Shown: one piece after another, positions 11,801 to 21,021 of the stretch | Layout: every line of letters begins with the position of its first letter | Position numbering within the stretch: the stretch's first letter is position 1 | Source: Auricularia sp. M13 | Lineage: Eukaryota; Basidiomycota; Agaricomycetes; Auriculariales; Auriculariaceae | DNA length: 64,000 bases | Reading direction: 5' to 3' | Assembly: GCA_037042915.1 (NCBI GenBank) | Contig: CM073194.1 | Location: 2,232,001-2,296,000 of the forward strand | Translations under genes and position numbers: made by a program | The notes under the pieces: model-generated | The model's database searches: none | Told to the model about the DNA's origin: nothing | What the model saw: the letters and a program-made list of their open reading frames with translations, nothing else

Positions 11801-12570
11801 AGGACAACTGGTCCGAGCTACTCCCTCTCGCCGAATTCACGTACAACAACACCCCGAACGACTCGACTGGTGTCTCGCCTTTCTTCGCCAACAAGGGTTT
11901 TCACCCGAACATCTCCGTCTACCCCGAGCGCGACGTTGCCTCTGCTCGCGCCCGCGACTTCGCTGTCGACATCCACGAACTGCAGGACGTCCTGAAGGAG
12001 CAGATCGCTGCCGCTCAGAAACGTTACACTGCATCTGCGAATGCTCGACGCACTCCCCCGCCTGACTTCAAGGTCGGCGACATGGCCTACGTCCTCTCGG
12101 AACACATCAAGACGACACAGCCCACCCGCAAACTCGCCGATCGCTACTTAGGCCCGTTCCCGATCGTCGATCAACCTAGCTCGCAATCGTTCACCCTCAG
12201 CCTACCCGACTACCTCGCTCGCGTACACCCGGTCTTTCACGTCTCGCAACTCGAACCCCACCCTCGAGAAGCGTTCCCCGGTCAACGTCAAGAACCTCCT
12301 CCGCCCGTCGTCGTCGACGGCGAGCAAGAGTACGAGCTCGAAGTACTCAGCGTACGCATCGACAATCGCCATCGTCACTCGCGCCTTCGTTTTCGCATTC
12401 GCTGGATCGGTCACATCGGCACTCCCGACGACCCCGAGACCACCGAGATGGGCTCCGAAAATCTCGAACACGCGCAGGAAGCAGTTCAAGACTTCTATGC
12501 TGCAAATCCCAGCGCTCCCGGCAGTTATCAAGAATTCCAGCAGATCCTCAAGAAATTCGAAAACATCTAA
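8858..12570 (+). CDS. Element C pol: protease, RT, RNase H, integrase, chromodomain-like tail, with one frameshift
   Basis: ATG at 8858. Retropepsin TLVDSGSEDQFLD near residue 31; RT with [20 protein letters not shown] and catalytic YLDD at 10109-10120; RNase H with VVETDASDYAIAAIF, DKELLAIFEAFE and VVTDHKNLEYF; integrase zinc domain HDHPLAGHPGQNKT...CVTCGRSK. The DDE core has SMDFIEQLP, VSTDRGSEF and HHPEANGQVERTNQTLE. A GPFPIV...VHPVFHVSQL C-terminal domain comes next, then a weak chromodomain-like segment (LRFRIRWIGH). The frame switches near 10508-10514, consistent with one missing base at the start of RNase H, so this copy would give a truncated RT. Stop TAA 12568-12570. Confidence 0.92.
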
Positions 12571-12691
12571 GCACTCGTTTTTTCACTCGCTATTTCTTCG
12601 CTCACTCGCTTTTCACCCGATTCCAAGAAACAGTCATTTATTACATTTTTGGGCGACTTTGGTCGCACCCGCTACTACTCTATCCTATCGC

Positions 12692-13931
12692 CTACTCGTC
12701 CGCGTCCTCGGTCGCTTCCTCGACCGCTTCCTCCTCCTCCTCCTCGGACTCCTCCTCGACCTCCTCCTCGGCCTCCTCTTCCTCCTCGCTCGAAAACGGA
12801 TTGTCGATCGACTCGTCGATCGACTGGCCGAACTGCTGCGCTTGCCACTGCAGCATCCGGTACAACATCCGCTCGATGTTGTGCACCGAATTGTTCGTCC
12901 ACAGGGCGTGGTTCTCCACGACCCTGCGGTGCTCGGCCGTCTTCGCGCGATCCTCGGCCGCCCGCGTCCCCAGCGTCGTCCCCTCGACGATCCGCACCTT
13001 CTTGGGGCGCTCGGGCGACGCACTCGGCGACGCCGCCCTCTTCTCGCCGCGCGGCACGAAGGGCTTGCCCGAGTGCGTGCACTTGCCGCGGCTCTGGTTG
13101 CACGCGGTGCAAGTGTTCGAGCGGTGTGCTCGAACGCACGGACCGCCGCGCTTGACGCAAGCCTCGCACTGCTCGATGTCAGCCCCGGCGAGCAAAACAC
13201 GAACAATCGAAGACTTACTGGGCTCGGGAACCGCGCCCCGTATGGCACCTCCGGCCACCTGTCCGTGAACTTGCCGCCGGCGCGCGGCTTGGGCTTGGGC
13301 CTGGGCTTCGTGGCCGGCACCACCGGGCTCGCGATCTCCTCGACCTCGTCGTCGTCCTCGAGCGTCTCGCCCGCCCCGAGCGACGGCGAGCGAGCGACCA
13401 CGACCGGCGCGGGCTTCGGCGCGACCTTGCGCGGCGCCTGAGTCGTCTTCGCGCTCTCGACCTGCAAAATAAGCGCACCTTAGCAACGTCCCGCAACCGC
13501 GGAAGCTCGACCCATACCTCCAACGCCCGCCTCTTCTTCGGCGGCGACTCGGTCTCCCTCGCGTCCTTCGCCGGCGCCTTCGTGCTCGTGGTCGGCGCCT
13601 TCGCCGGCGACGCCTGGCTCTTCGTCGCCTTGGCGCCCGCGTCCGCCGCGATCCTGGCCACGCGCTCGGCCAGCATCCCGAAGCGTCGCTGCGCCGCCAG
13701 GCGCAGCTCAGCCTTCGCCTGGCGCCTGCGCGCGCTGAACGCCTCGATCGCGTCGAGGTCCTCCTCGTCGAAGGCCTCTTGCTGTAGGCCGCCGAGCGTC
13801 CGCTTCGCGTCCTCGTGCGCTGCGATCAGCGCCTCCATCGTCGGGTCGTCCTCGAGCGACCTCATGACGGCGCCGACGGTCTTGCGGTCGTACGCGGCGG
13901 CGACGTCCTCGAGCGACTCGTATCGCGGCAT
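12692..13931 (-). CDS. Antisense, intron-containing accessory gene of element C (Cys-rich, acidic tail)
   Basis: Three exons on the minus strand: 13931-13518, 13461-13219, 13168-12692. Introns are 56 bp (GTATGG...TTGCAG, branch TTGCTAAG) and 50 bp (GTAAGT...GAGCAG, branch CTGAC), both phase 0; total 377 codons plus stop. ATG context is CACCATGCC. The protein has a helical, charged N-terminus (MPRYESLEDVAAAYDRKTVG), a Lys/Pro/Ala-rich linker with a likely nuclear signal PPKKRRALE, and a cysteine cluster CEACVKRGGPC...CTACNQSRGKC resembling fungal Zn-binding Cys clusters. It ends in a Glu-rich tail. Each exon is protein-like only in its own frame, and the frames join exactly at the splice sites. 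Function unknown. It lies wholly inside the element, 121 bp from the pol stop and converging on it. Confidence 0.78.
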
Positions 13932-13988
13932 GGTGGGCGGCGGGCAGAAGACAAGAGTGGTTCGACGATTCAACTCCCGACCCAACCA

Positions 13989-13995
13989 CTTTTAA
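13989..13995 (-). promoter_or_regulatory. TATA-like box of the element C antisense gene
   Basis: TTAAAAG on the minus strand about 58 bp upstream of the antisense ATG, followed by a pyrimidine-rich stretch (minus strand CTCTTGTCTTCTGCCC) that suits a fungal transcription start. It lies between the gene and the 3' LTR. Confidence 0.4.
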
Positions 13996-14115
13996 TCTGC
14001 GCCCGACCCGTTCCGACCCGACCCGATCTTTTGGCCCCATTCGGACTCGAGTGCGTGCTATCTCATTTTTCGTATTCACCTTGCGTTGCTGCAGTCCTTC
14101 GTGGGCTCAGGACGT

Positions 14116-14125
14116 AAAGGGGGGA
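14116..14125 (+). promoter_or_regulatory. Polypurine tract of element C
   Basis: AAAGGGGGGA, ending three bases before the 3' LTR; the expected plus-strand DNA primer. Confidence 0.75.
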
Positions 14126-14128
14126 TAC

Positions 14129-14854
14129 TGTTACGCCCGTGCCCCGGTCCGCGGACCTCACGTGCTCTCGGCATCACTCGGCGTCATTCTACGTCACTCG
14201 GCCAACTCGGTCAACTCGGTCAAGCTCCCGAATACCCGGCTTATCTCCCCTCGTGTTCATATGCTCGGGATATGTTCTCCTCATCGTCCTCTACCTCTAG
14301 ACCTCTCCCTCACTTCTCTAGCTTCTCTCCTTACTCGCATACATCCACATAACTCGCCTTGTCCCTACTGTATCGATAGTGTTCATATCCGGTTCGCTCC
14401 ACTCGTCTTAGTCATTCGCCTCTCGTCATTCGCCCGATTCCCCGATACCTTACCCACTCGCTCTTACTCATCCTATCGGCCGATGACGACGATCTCTATT
14501 GATCTGAGGCCCCCTCTCCTTCGTCTCTAGGATACACTCCGAGTACATCGGATCATCTCCCCAGGTATAAAAGACCCTCGACTTTGTATCTAGCTCCCCA
14601 GTTACGAAATCGACATAGTCGTGCCCCTCGCACACTCCATCTCTCTCTCTCTCGACTTCGCCTCTGGGTTCTCCCTTCGCCCGACTTACTCGTCTGAGTC
14701 CTCTGCTGCTCGCGGTCCCTTCGGTCGTGCTACTCGACGTAGCCGGTGTGCTCAATAACGCACCGAAGGCTCTAGTTGTTCGTTCGAGTGTTCTCTGCGC
14801 CCGGACGTTCGACTATCCTTGCAACCAAACCCCCAAGGCACAGCAGGCTTAACA
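14129..14854 (+). repeat. 3' LTR of element C
   Basis: 726 bp, same ends as the 5' LTR (TGTTACGC...TTAACA), nearly identical to it, and followed by the target duplication CTGTG at 14855-14859. Confidence 0.95.
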
Positions 14855-16070
14855 CTGTGGCAGAATGCACAGTCAGTCCAGTGCGTGCTATCACTTCGGG
14901 AGTCGATACACGCTCACCGCGATAATCTTGCCAGTGTCCGTTGTAATAAACTAATATCTGTCGACCAGCTGTGCTGATCGACGACGGGGTTGGAGGTGGC
15001 GAGGCGACGAAAGTATCGTCCTCGTCCGAACTGTAACCTGCAGAATAACCGTCAGATTCAACCTCTGACATCGTAGCGTCAGAGGGTTCCTCGGGGCTCT
15101 CATAGCCGCGGAACTCAGCGGCAAACTCGCCGCTCACTGGCGTTATTTGGGGCAGCACGGGCGGATGCCTGTCTACCGGTGTGCGTGGAGGTGAGAAGAT
15201 CTCATCCTCGCCATCCTGTTCTTCAGGAACGTTGTATAACTGCAGCACACTAAATCTATTAGCAGTATTAGCAGCTGACTCTGGAGGCCACGGGCTATCT
15301 ACACGAGCACGCGCGACGCGCGCGGGCGTCGTCCATTCGGAGCCGTCCAACCGAGCGTCTGCCAACGACTGCTCAGTGTACCAGCCCTCCTCATCGGGCT
15401 GCACCACTGGCGCTTGGTCTCGCTGCGTAGGAATATCAGCGTATGACGCATAGCCACCGTCTGACTCATCGTCATGGATGGATTCGGCCTCGCGAGCGCT
15501 GCGACCAGCATCAGTATACGTTATCTGCGTTGACGGCGAGGAGTCGAACTCAACTCGAACCGCCTCGGGGGAGCCAGGCTCTACCTCCGTAACCACAGGG
15601 GAGCTCCGCTCTACCCTGGTATCGCGCGAGGAGTCTAACTCGACTCGCGTATCTGACGCCTCAGCGGTGGAGCGCGGCTCAACACCAGCGGTATGCTCAC
15701 CTGCCATAGTCGCGCCCTCCAGATCGTTATCGGACACCGCGGGCGACCGAAACGCAGGTGGTGCCGAGACAGTCCGTGGAAAAAATCGACCACTTTGGTC
15801 GCGAGGTTGTCGAGCAGCGCGTGCACGGCGACCCGATCTTCCGCGCGAGCGATTAGCAATCTTGCGCTGCCGTTGAGTAAGAAGATCCTCATCGTCCATA
15901 CTTTCATAACCGTCGCGGCGAGTCGTTAAGTCGTCAGAAGCGGAAGCTGGAAGCGGAACGCTAGCAGCGTCCTCGCTTCGCTCGGCCATTTGCAACTGGT
16001 TGAGCGGGGTTGGAGTGGCACCGATAGCCAAAGACGCGCCTGAGTTGCCGGGGTTCGACACTCCGTGCAT
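14855..16070 (-). CDS. Element A gag, N-terminal part, cut by insertion of element C
   Basis: ATG at 16070; about 405 codons up to the insertion point. The sequence is acidic and Ser/Pro-rich without a recognised domain, typical of the long N-terminal arm of these fungal Gag proteins. At 14855 the frame enters the 3' LTR of element C, where it would read on a short way to an artificial stop. Codon phase at the junction (codon split at 14855/6222) matches the downstream gag frame exactly, which shows that the two pieces were one gene. The 5'-most ATG of the transcript at 16149 is in another frame. Confidence 0.8.
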
Positions 16071-16223
16071 TGTGTGGACGGGTGGTTGAGCGCCGACGGG
16101 TGCATCTGGCGTCGGTGTAAGAGAGAGAAGGGTTGTCGGAGTTAACCATGTCGTCCGGAGGTTGATCAGGCCTCGGGCTAATGGTTAGTGTAATTCAGAG
16201 AAATTGTAAAGACACTCAAAAAA

Positions 16224-16670
16224 TGTAAGGGTTAGCTACCACTAAGCCTTGCGGAAGAGGTCCTTCGCTTACGAGAGCGCTGCTCGCTCGAGTCTTGAGT
16301 GGCAACGTAAGTCTCTGTAGAAAAGAACCTTGGGCGGACTCTGCTCGCAGAGCCCGCCTTAAGTACATCCCGGAATACATTGAGTCATGGTCCATGTAGA
16401 CGGGACCGAGAACATAGCCTGGCAAAAGCACAGGCGGGCAAAAGCGCAGCGACCCCGGCAGGAGACCCTCGGCCTCCCGCGCCTATCTCCGTGAGCGAGG
16501 GAGGCGGTGCGCGGCCTCTGCACCACGCGCTCCGCCGTCCGCGGGCGTCGCCGTCGGCGAGGAGACCCGAACGCCGGCACCACGGCCGTCGCGAGGGCCT
16601 CCGAGCCCGCATTCTTGCATTTACCCTCTTCTATGAGCAGCTGCCTTTGCTATTCCTCAACACATTTTGT
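16224..16670 (-). repeat. Probable 5' LTR of element A (outer end unresolved)
   Basis: Begins with TGTAAGGG in plus-strand coordinates, directly after a run TTTTTTGAG (minus strand) that is also found next to the 5' LTR of element B (TTTTTGAG). This is the likely primer-binding region. A stretch near 16350-16380 resembles the TATA region of the element B LTR (minus-strand ATGTACTTAAGG versus ATGTATATAAAGG). No partner LTR is in the window, so length and outer end are guesses. Confidence 0.45.
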
Positions 16671-16899
16671 GACCGAACCAACCGCTTGCCGGCCACGAGC
16701 ACAGTGTGTGGCACGCATTCCACACACCCTGCATCTGGCACTGAGGCATGTCCTCCCAGCGCAAGTGCCTGGTTGTAATGGGGGCGCCCTGTTAGACTTC
16801 TCACCCATCTGCAACGGACTATTTAGATACCAATCTGTGTAAAGCCCGCATAGGCAACGCCCCATGGGCTATATATGATTCAAAAAAAAAAAAAAAAAA

Positions 16900-18789
16900 G
16901 CTCTCCGTTCTCCATTCCGATCATCCGCGCATCCCGCCTGGCTGCCATCAACGTTCGAGCGAGCAAGAATCAACCGCTGTGTCATGTGTGTCGCACATTA
17001 TCCATAGACAGGCGGGGCGTACTTAGACTTGGACCCCTGGGCCGTCTGTCATGATCATGATCAATCAGCTGCTGAGGTAAGTATTCTACAGCAGCGCACA
17101 AGGCAAGGGGGGCAGCCGGCAAAATCCGGTACATCACGTTACTATGGATGGGTCCTCCGAGCTTGCGCTGCAGAGGTTGCGGACCCCAGGCTCCGGCGGA
17201 GTCGGAGGCCAGTCCGGTGCGTTGTAGACCCAGTGGACTACATGTTTGCATGCTGATATTGACTGAGAGCTGTAATCCAACACTTCATGAAGTTTTGAGG
17301 CTCTCTATGTGCAGCAAATGTGCAGCAACCAAGCAGTAACTTGACAATAACACTTGCTCGCCCTGACAGCACTGATCGGATCTATCAAAAGCGGAACACG
17401 CGGAAGTATATCCTCGGTCTTCGGAAGCATATCCGCGGATATATGATGGATACCCTCAGCCTCTGCAGCTTGCAGAGGTTACCGACCCCATGCCGTCATT
17501 TTGCTTCCGGCCCCCCCTTGGCACAAGGTCGCATCGAGGCTCCCGCTCGCGCGCACTAGGTCTGGTGCTGAGTTGGACGTGGCAATTCCAGATAAAGCTG
17601 TCTCCACCCAGATGCCAGAGTTCTTGAGCACCACTCTTAGTCTAGTTTAAAGCCATTTGCAATCAAATGCCCGAATGCACTCTCGCAACACGCGACTGCT
17701 TAGCCCGGCGGCGCGACTGCTCCCGTACTCCCAGTTCACTGGGCAGCAGCACGCTCGTCGGTATTGCGGTCTTCGTCGGGTCCCTCCTCCCCCGCTGTTT
17801 CATTTCGCCGTCCCGTGGCCCTCGCATCTTGTCTGGGCGCCCAAACTCCTTGCGCCCGGCCCCGCGGCCCTTTCGTCGGCGCGTCCTAGCGGTCTCTCCG
17901 CTCGGCGAGTACCTCGGTCTCTTCCCAGGAGAAGGGCAATACGACGGGATGTTTCTGGTTTGGTTGGGCTCTATTTATCCCGGGTTTCCTGTCTCGCCGA
18001 GGACGCCCCGGCGGTCTCTCTCGGCCTGATCTGTGGCGCCTGCGTGGCAACCGGTCGGTGGCGCAATTGGTCCGCGGACCCCCTCGGCCTTGCTTCCGTA
18101 GTATATATACCTGGGCCGTCGCCCCTCTTGTACCTTAGGTTTGGTCTGGTCTATCATACCGCTTATCCGCGCCTCCCTCTCCCCACTCATCCCTTCCCCT
18201 CGAGCGTCGTCTCGGAGAGTGATATAGCAGTCACCGTGACAGTCGGAGGAAAAGTACTGACCGGTGACTGTCCATTAGGAAGGAAACGCGGCGATTTGGC
18301 TGGAGTCCGAGCCATCAAATGGCAAGAGTCTGAGTGTAAAACGACTCTGTCGTACTGTACCTTTTCCTCCCCAGAGGTCCGTTGCAGGAGTTATTATCGA
18401 CGGCGGATACTTCGGCTGGCGCGGGATGATGGTTCAGAAGGCGGAAGTAGAATACAGTAACGGTCGTGCCGAGACTCGTACACAACAGCTGAGTATTGTA
18501 CCGGGACATGGCTGCCCCTGTACGGACGAGCCTTGAGGATGGAAAAAGAGGCGCTGCAGGTATACAGTGGATGGATTATGCTCCGGCGTCTGAAGCTGAC
18601 GGCGTCCAAGGGAGGGGCAGTTCGTTGTTCACTTTCGTGCGCGACGATGCAGCTAGTCAGCCCGTTGAAAGCGCAGCAGACGTATGCGCATCTTGTATGG
18701 GACAATGGTCCTGTACCGCCGCGGCGGTGGCGGCGGCGATCGGTGACAGTGATCGTAACTGTATGCTGGCCAGAGATGAACTTGACGGT
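16900..18789. other. Stretch without a recognisable gene
   Basis: Between element A and the LINE. It begins just after an 18-base A run (16882-16899). Open frames here (the longest about 267 codons, 17657-18460) have no domain and no convincing composition. A TATATATA stretch is at about 18099-18107. The final 1 kb was continuous with the region upstream of the carrier gene before the LINE inserted. Confidence 0.6.
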
Positions 18790-19376
18790 GAGATAAACAT
18801 TACGGGGGGCTTCTTTTCCTTTTCCCATGACGGTGGCAAATTTGTGCCACCGTATGCCGCCCATGGGGGTACCGTCTTCGACGAGCTCGCCTAGTGCTGC
18901 CTCGCACGAGGTGCTGGAAAGACTGATTCCAGCCCCGGTACAACGTCTGCCCCGCGGCTCGGGCAGTACGTTCAGCGACGAGCCGGCTGTGGTCCGACTG
19001 TCGCCAATTAGTCCGTCCATAGTTGTAGACAGGATTATAGGCTCAACCAATTATTGTAGGAATGATTCGTACACGCTCCAGGACCAGGGATGTCCGCCGA
19101 CTTTTGTGAAGACCGCGTTGAACGTACTAAACGTGCATAACCACGCTGTAACTGTGAACAGTAACCGCATTAGCGGCACCTCTGTTGTACCGGGCCTCGT
19201 GACCGAGCAGCACAGACGAGCACGCGAGAACGACCCCACAGGCAACCAGAAGCCCAAGCCAGTCACCGTCATCGTTGACGAGCAGTCCACTGTACCGTCT
19301 TGCATTGTCCGTGATCGTAACGCGAGTGGTCGGGTGGCACCGGACCACCCTCTTTGTCCTCAACCGTTCATAATAC

Positions 19377-20978
19377 ATGAGCATGGCGCGCGCACGCCAC
19401 GACTCCCTCCGTTCCCCTCATTTTCTACCGCCACATGGCCTCTCCAGACAGCGAACCCGACCATATGCAGTTCGGCGACGACGCTCAGCAGCCAAACCCG
19501 AACCCGCAGGGCCAGCAGCAGCCCCAGCGCCTGCAAACGCTCGAGCCCGCCCAGCAACCCGCGCCGCTCAACAGGGACGTTCCCCGACTCCGGCGCAGGC
19601 AGCCCGTAAGGCAGCCAGCAAGAGAAAGCGCGATACCAGCGCTGACGACGACGCAGACCGCGTCGAGCAAATCCGCGCTCTCGTCTTACGGGCCAATAAC
19701 GAGCACCTTACTACCGCCGTTGTGCCCTTCGAGGAGAGGCCCAAAGCCGCCAATCACACCAACTTCCATGTTGCTTTCTGGAGCGGCAATACGGCGCCGT
19801 GCGTCGTCAACGCCCTGCCGAATTTCGCCGTCCAGCCCCGCGGTGTCACGCTCGAGGACGCGCTGGCTTTCAACAAGAGCGCTCCTCACTGGCTCAACAT
19901 CCTCCGAGCAGCTCAAGGCAACCCGCTGGCGACGACTGGCTACGCGTGCCTTCTGCAACTCACGGACCAAGTCGTCACAAAGGAGAACGTCGGCGAGATT
20001 CGCGCAGACCTCCAGGAAGCGGCCATCCGCACATGCCACATGCCTTCCATCATCGTCATCGCGCCGACCTTCTCCGACGACGCGCGTGACGGCCATCCGC
20101 TGTATAGCCCGACCGCCTTCCTCGCTACGAACATTTCGCTTGAGGCAGTGCACACGTTCTGCGCCAAGTACGCATTCAACGTCAGCTGGGAGGAACGCCG
20201 CAAAGGCATTTCCTTCAATGTCCTCGGGCCTGACATCGCTCCACCCACGCTCATCGGCACCTTCGAGAACCTGCGCAACCTCCCGCCCATCACGCCCGAG
20301 CTGGAGAAGATCTTCCTCGCCAAGATCCGCGCCCACGTTGTCTCGCGTTTCCCAGGCATCGAGGACTTCTTGCGGAGCAACAACGCGGAGGTTTGGGGCG
20401 GCGGCCAGGTCGAGCCATGGTGGGCGCAGCTGCTGTACGAAGCCATACGCATCAAGGTCTGGCAATCGACGGGTCGCGACGGCAAACCCGAGGCGCAAAT
20501 CACCGTTTACGTCCTTGGAGTCTTCGCGGGCAAGTTCTTACACACTGTCTGGGAGGAGAAGCTCCTCGGCGGCGCCGTCGACATGGGCGAGTTTGGCATC
20601 TTCAAGCGCACCGCGACCGAGCACAAGAGCAAGTGTCTCATATGCCGCGACCGCGAGCACCATGCACGCATCTGCACGGTGTGGAACCACCCCGCGTGGC
20701 CCGAGGAGTTGCGGGTACGTCGCCAAGAGCAGATTAAGGCTGACAAAGAGACCCGCGCGGGCAGCGGCTCGAGTGCGCGCGGCGGGCGTGGAGGCTCGCG
20801 CGGTGCAGCCCCTCTGGGCCGCGGCGCCCCGATCTACTACGCGCAGCCTCCGCCTCCCCCGCCGCCAACCGTTTACTACGCGCCTGCGTATGGCTACGGG
20901 TACGACGCACCCCCGCAGCGTGGACGTGGAGGTGGACGCGGCCGCGGCCGTGGACGCGGAGGAAGGGCAGGCTGGTGA
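19377..20978 (+). CDS. LINE ORF1 protein (RNA-binding, CCHC and RGG-rich)
   Basis: 533 codons from ATG 19377. A basic, Ala/Pro-rich N-terminus leads to a central domain with no strong match that I recognise (NFHVAFWSGNTAPCVVNAL; PSIIVIAPTFSDDARDGHPL). Then comes a CCHC knuckle CLICRDREHHARIC near 20638-20679 and a C-terminal GRG/RGG-rich tail ending GRGGRAGW. This layout fits a LINE ORF1 nucleic-acid chaperone. An alternative start is ATG 19435 in the next frame (MASPDSEPDHMQFGDD), whose acidic, Gln-rich sequence also looks coding. If that is the real N-terminus, a further one-base shift near 19570 would join it to the ORF1 frame. Confidence 0.8.
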   Translation: MSMARARHDSLRSPHFLPPHGLSRQRTRPYAVRRRRSAAKPEPAGPAAAPAPANARARPATRAAQQGRSPTPAQAARKAASKRKRDTSADDDADRVEQIRALVLRANNEHLTTAVVPFEERPKAANHTNFHVAFWSGNTAPCVVNALPNFAVQPRGVTLEDALAFNKSAPHWLNILRAAQGNPLATTGYACLLQLTDQVVTKENVGEIRADLQEAAIRTCHMPSIIVIAPTFSDDARDGHPLYSPTAFLATNISLEAVHTFCAKYAFNVSWEERRKGISFNVLGPDIAPPTLIGTFENLRNLPPITPELEKIFLAKIRAHVVSRFPGIEDFLRSNNAEVWGGGQVEPWWAQLLYEAIRIKVWQSTGRDGKPEAQITVYVLGVFAGKFLHTVWEEKLLGGAVDMGEFGIFKRTATEHKSKCLICRDREHHARICTVWNHPAWPEELRVRRQEQIKADKETRAGSGSSARGGRGGSRGAAPLGRGAPIYYAQPPPPPPPTVYYAPAYGYGYDAPPQRGRGGGRGRGRGRGGRAGW

Positions 20979-21021
20979 ACGATCCCGCGACGAATTTCCT
21001 TCTTCCCAGAATACCGATCAC

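Larger units (their letters stand above)
6228..14854 (+). mobile_element. Ty3-type LTR retrotransposon C (chromovirus-like), full length, nested in element A
   Basis: 8627 bp with two 726-bp LTRs that differ at about two positions, flanked by the 5-bp duplication CTGTG (6223-6227 and 14855-14859). Contents: self-priming site, gag, pol (protease-RT-RNase H-integrase-chromodomain-like tail), then a spliced antisense gene, a polypurine tract and the 3' LTR. Near-identical LTRs mean a recent insertion. Both gag and pol carry a single-base frameshift in this copy. Confidence 0.95.
1..16670 (-). mobile_element. Ty3-type LTR retrotransposon A, truncated by the window edge and split by element C
   Basis: Reading on the minus strand from the right: LTR end near 16224, gag from 16070, interruption by element C (6228-14854), rest of gag to 3258, then protease, reverse transcriptase, RNase H and integrase running off position 1. 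The 3' LTR lies outside the window. The right border is not resolved: the LTR starts with TGTAAGGG at 16224, but its outer end cannot be fixed without the partner LTR, so 16670 is a guess from the 446-bp LTR of the related element B. Gene order and an aspartic protease before RT are those of Metaviridae (Ty3). Proteins resemble those of element B at clearly diverged level, so A and B are related families. Confidence 0.85.

Noticed and set aside
12685-13467. Other overlapping minus-strand ORFs in the element C accessory region
   Set aside because: They read through introns into Arg/Ser-rich sequence; the spliced model explains the good part of each.
17657-18460. 267-codon plus-strand ORF
   Set aside because: Composition Arg/Pro/Leu-rich without motif; likely chance in GC-rich DNA.
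19435-21000. Long 5' extension of the LINE ORF2 frame
   Set aside because: Ser/Arg-rich shadow of ORF1; ORF2 proper begins near 21022. Only the first ~45 codons might be real ORF1 N-terminus, as noted there.
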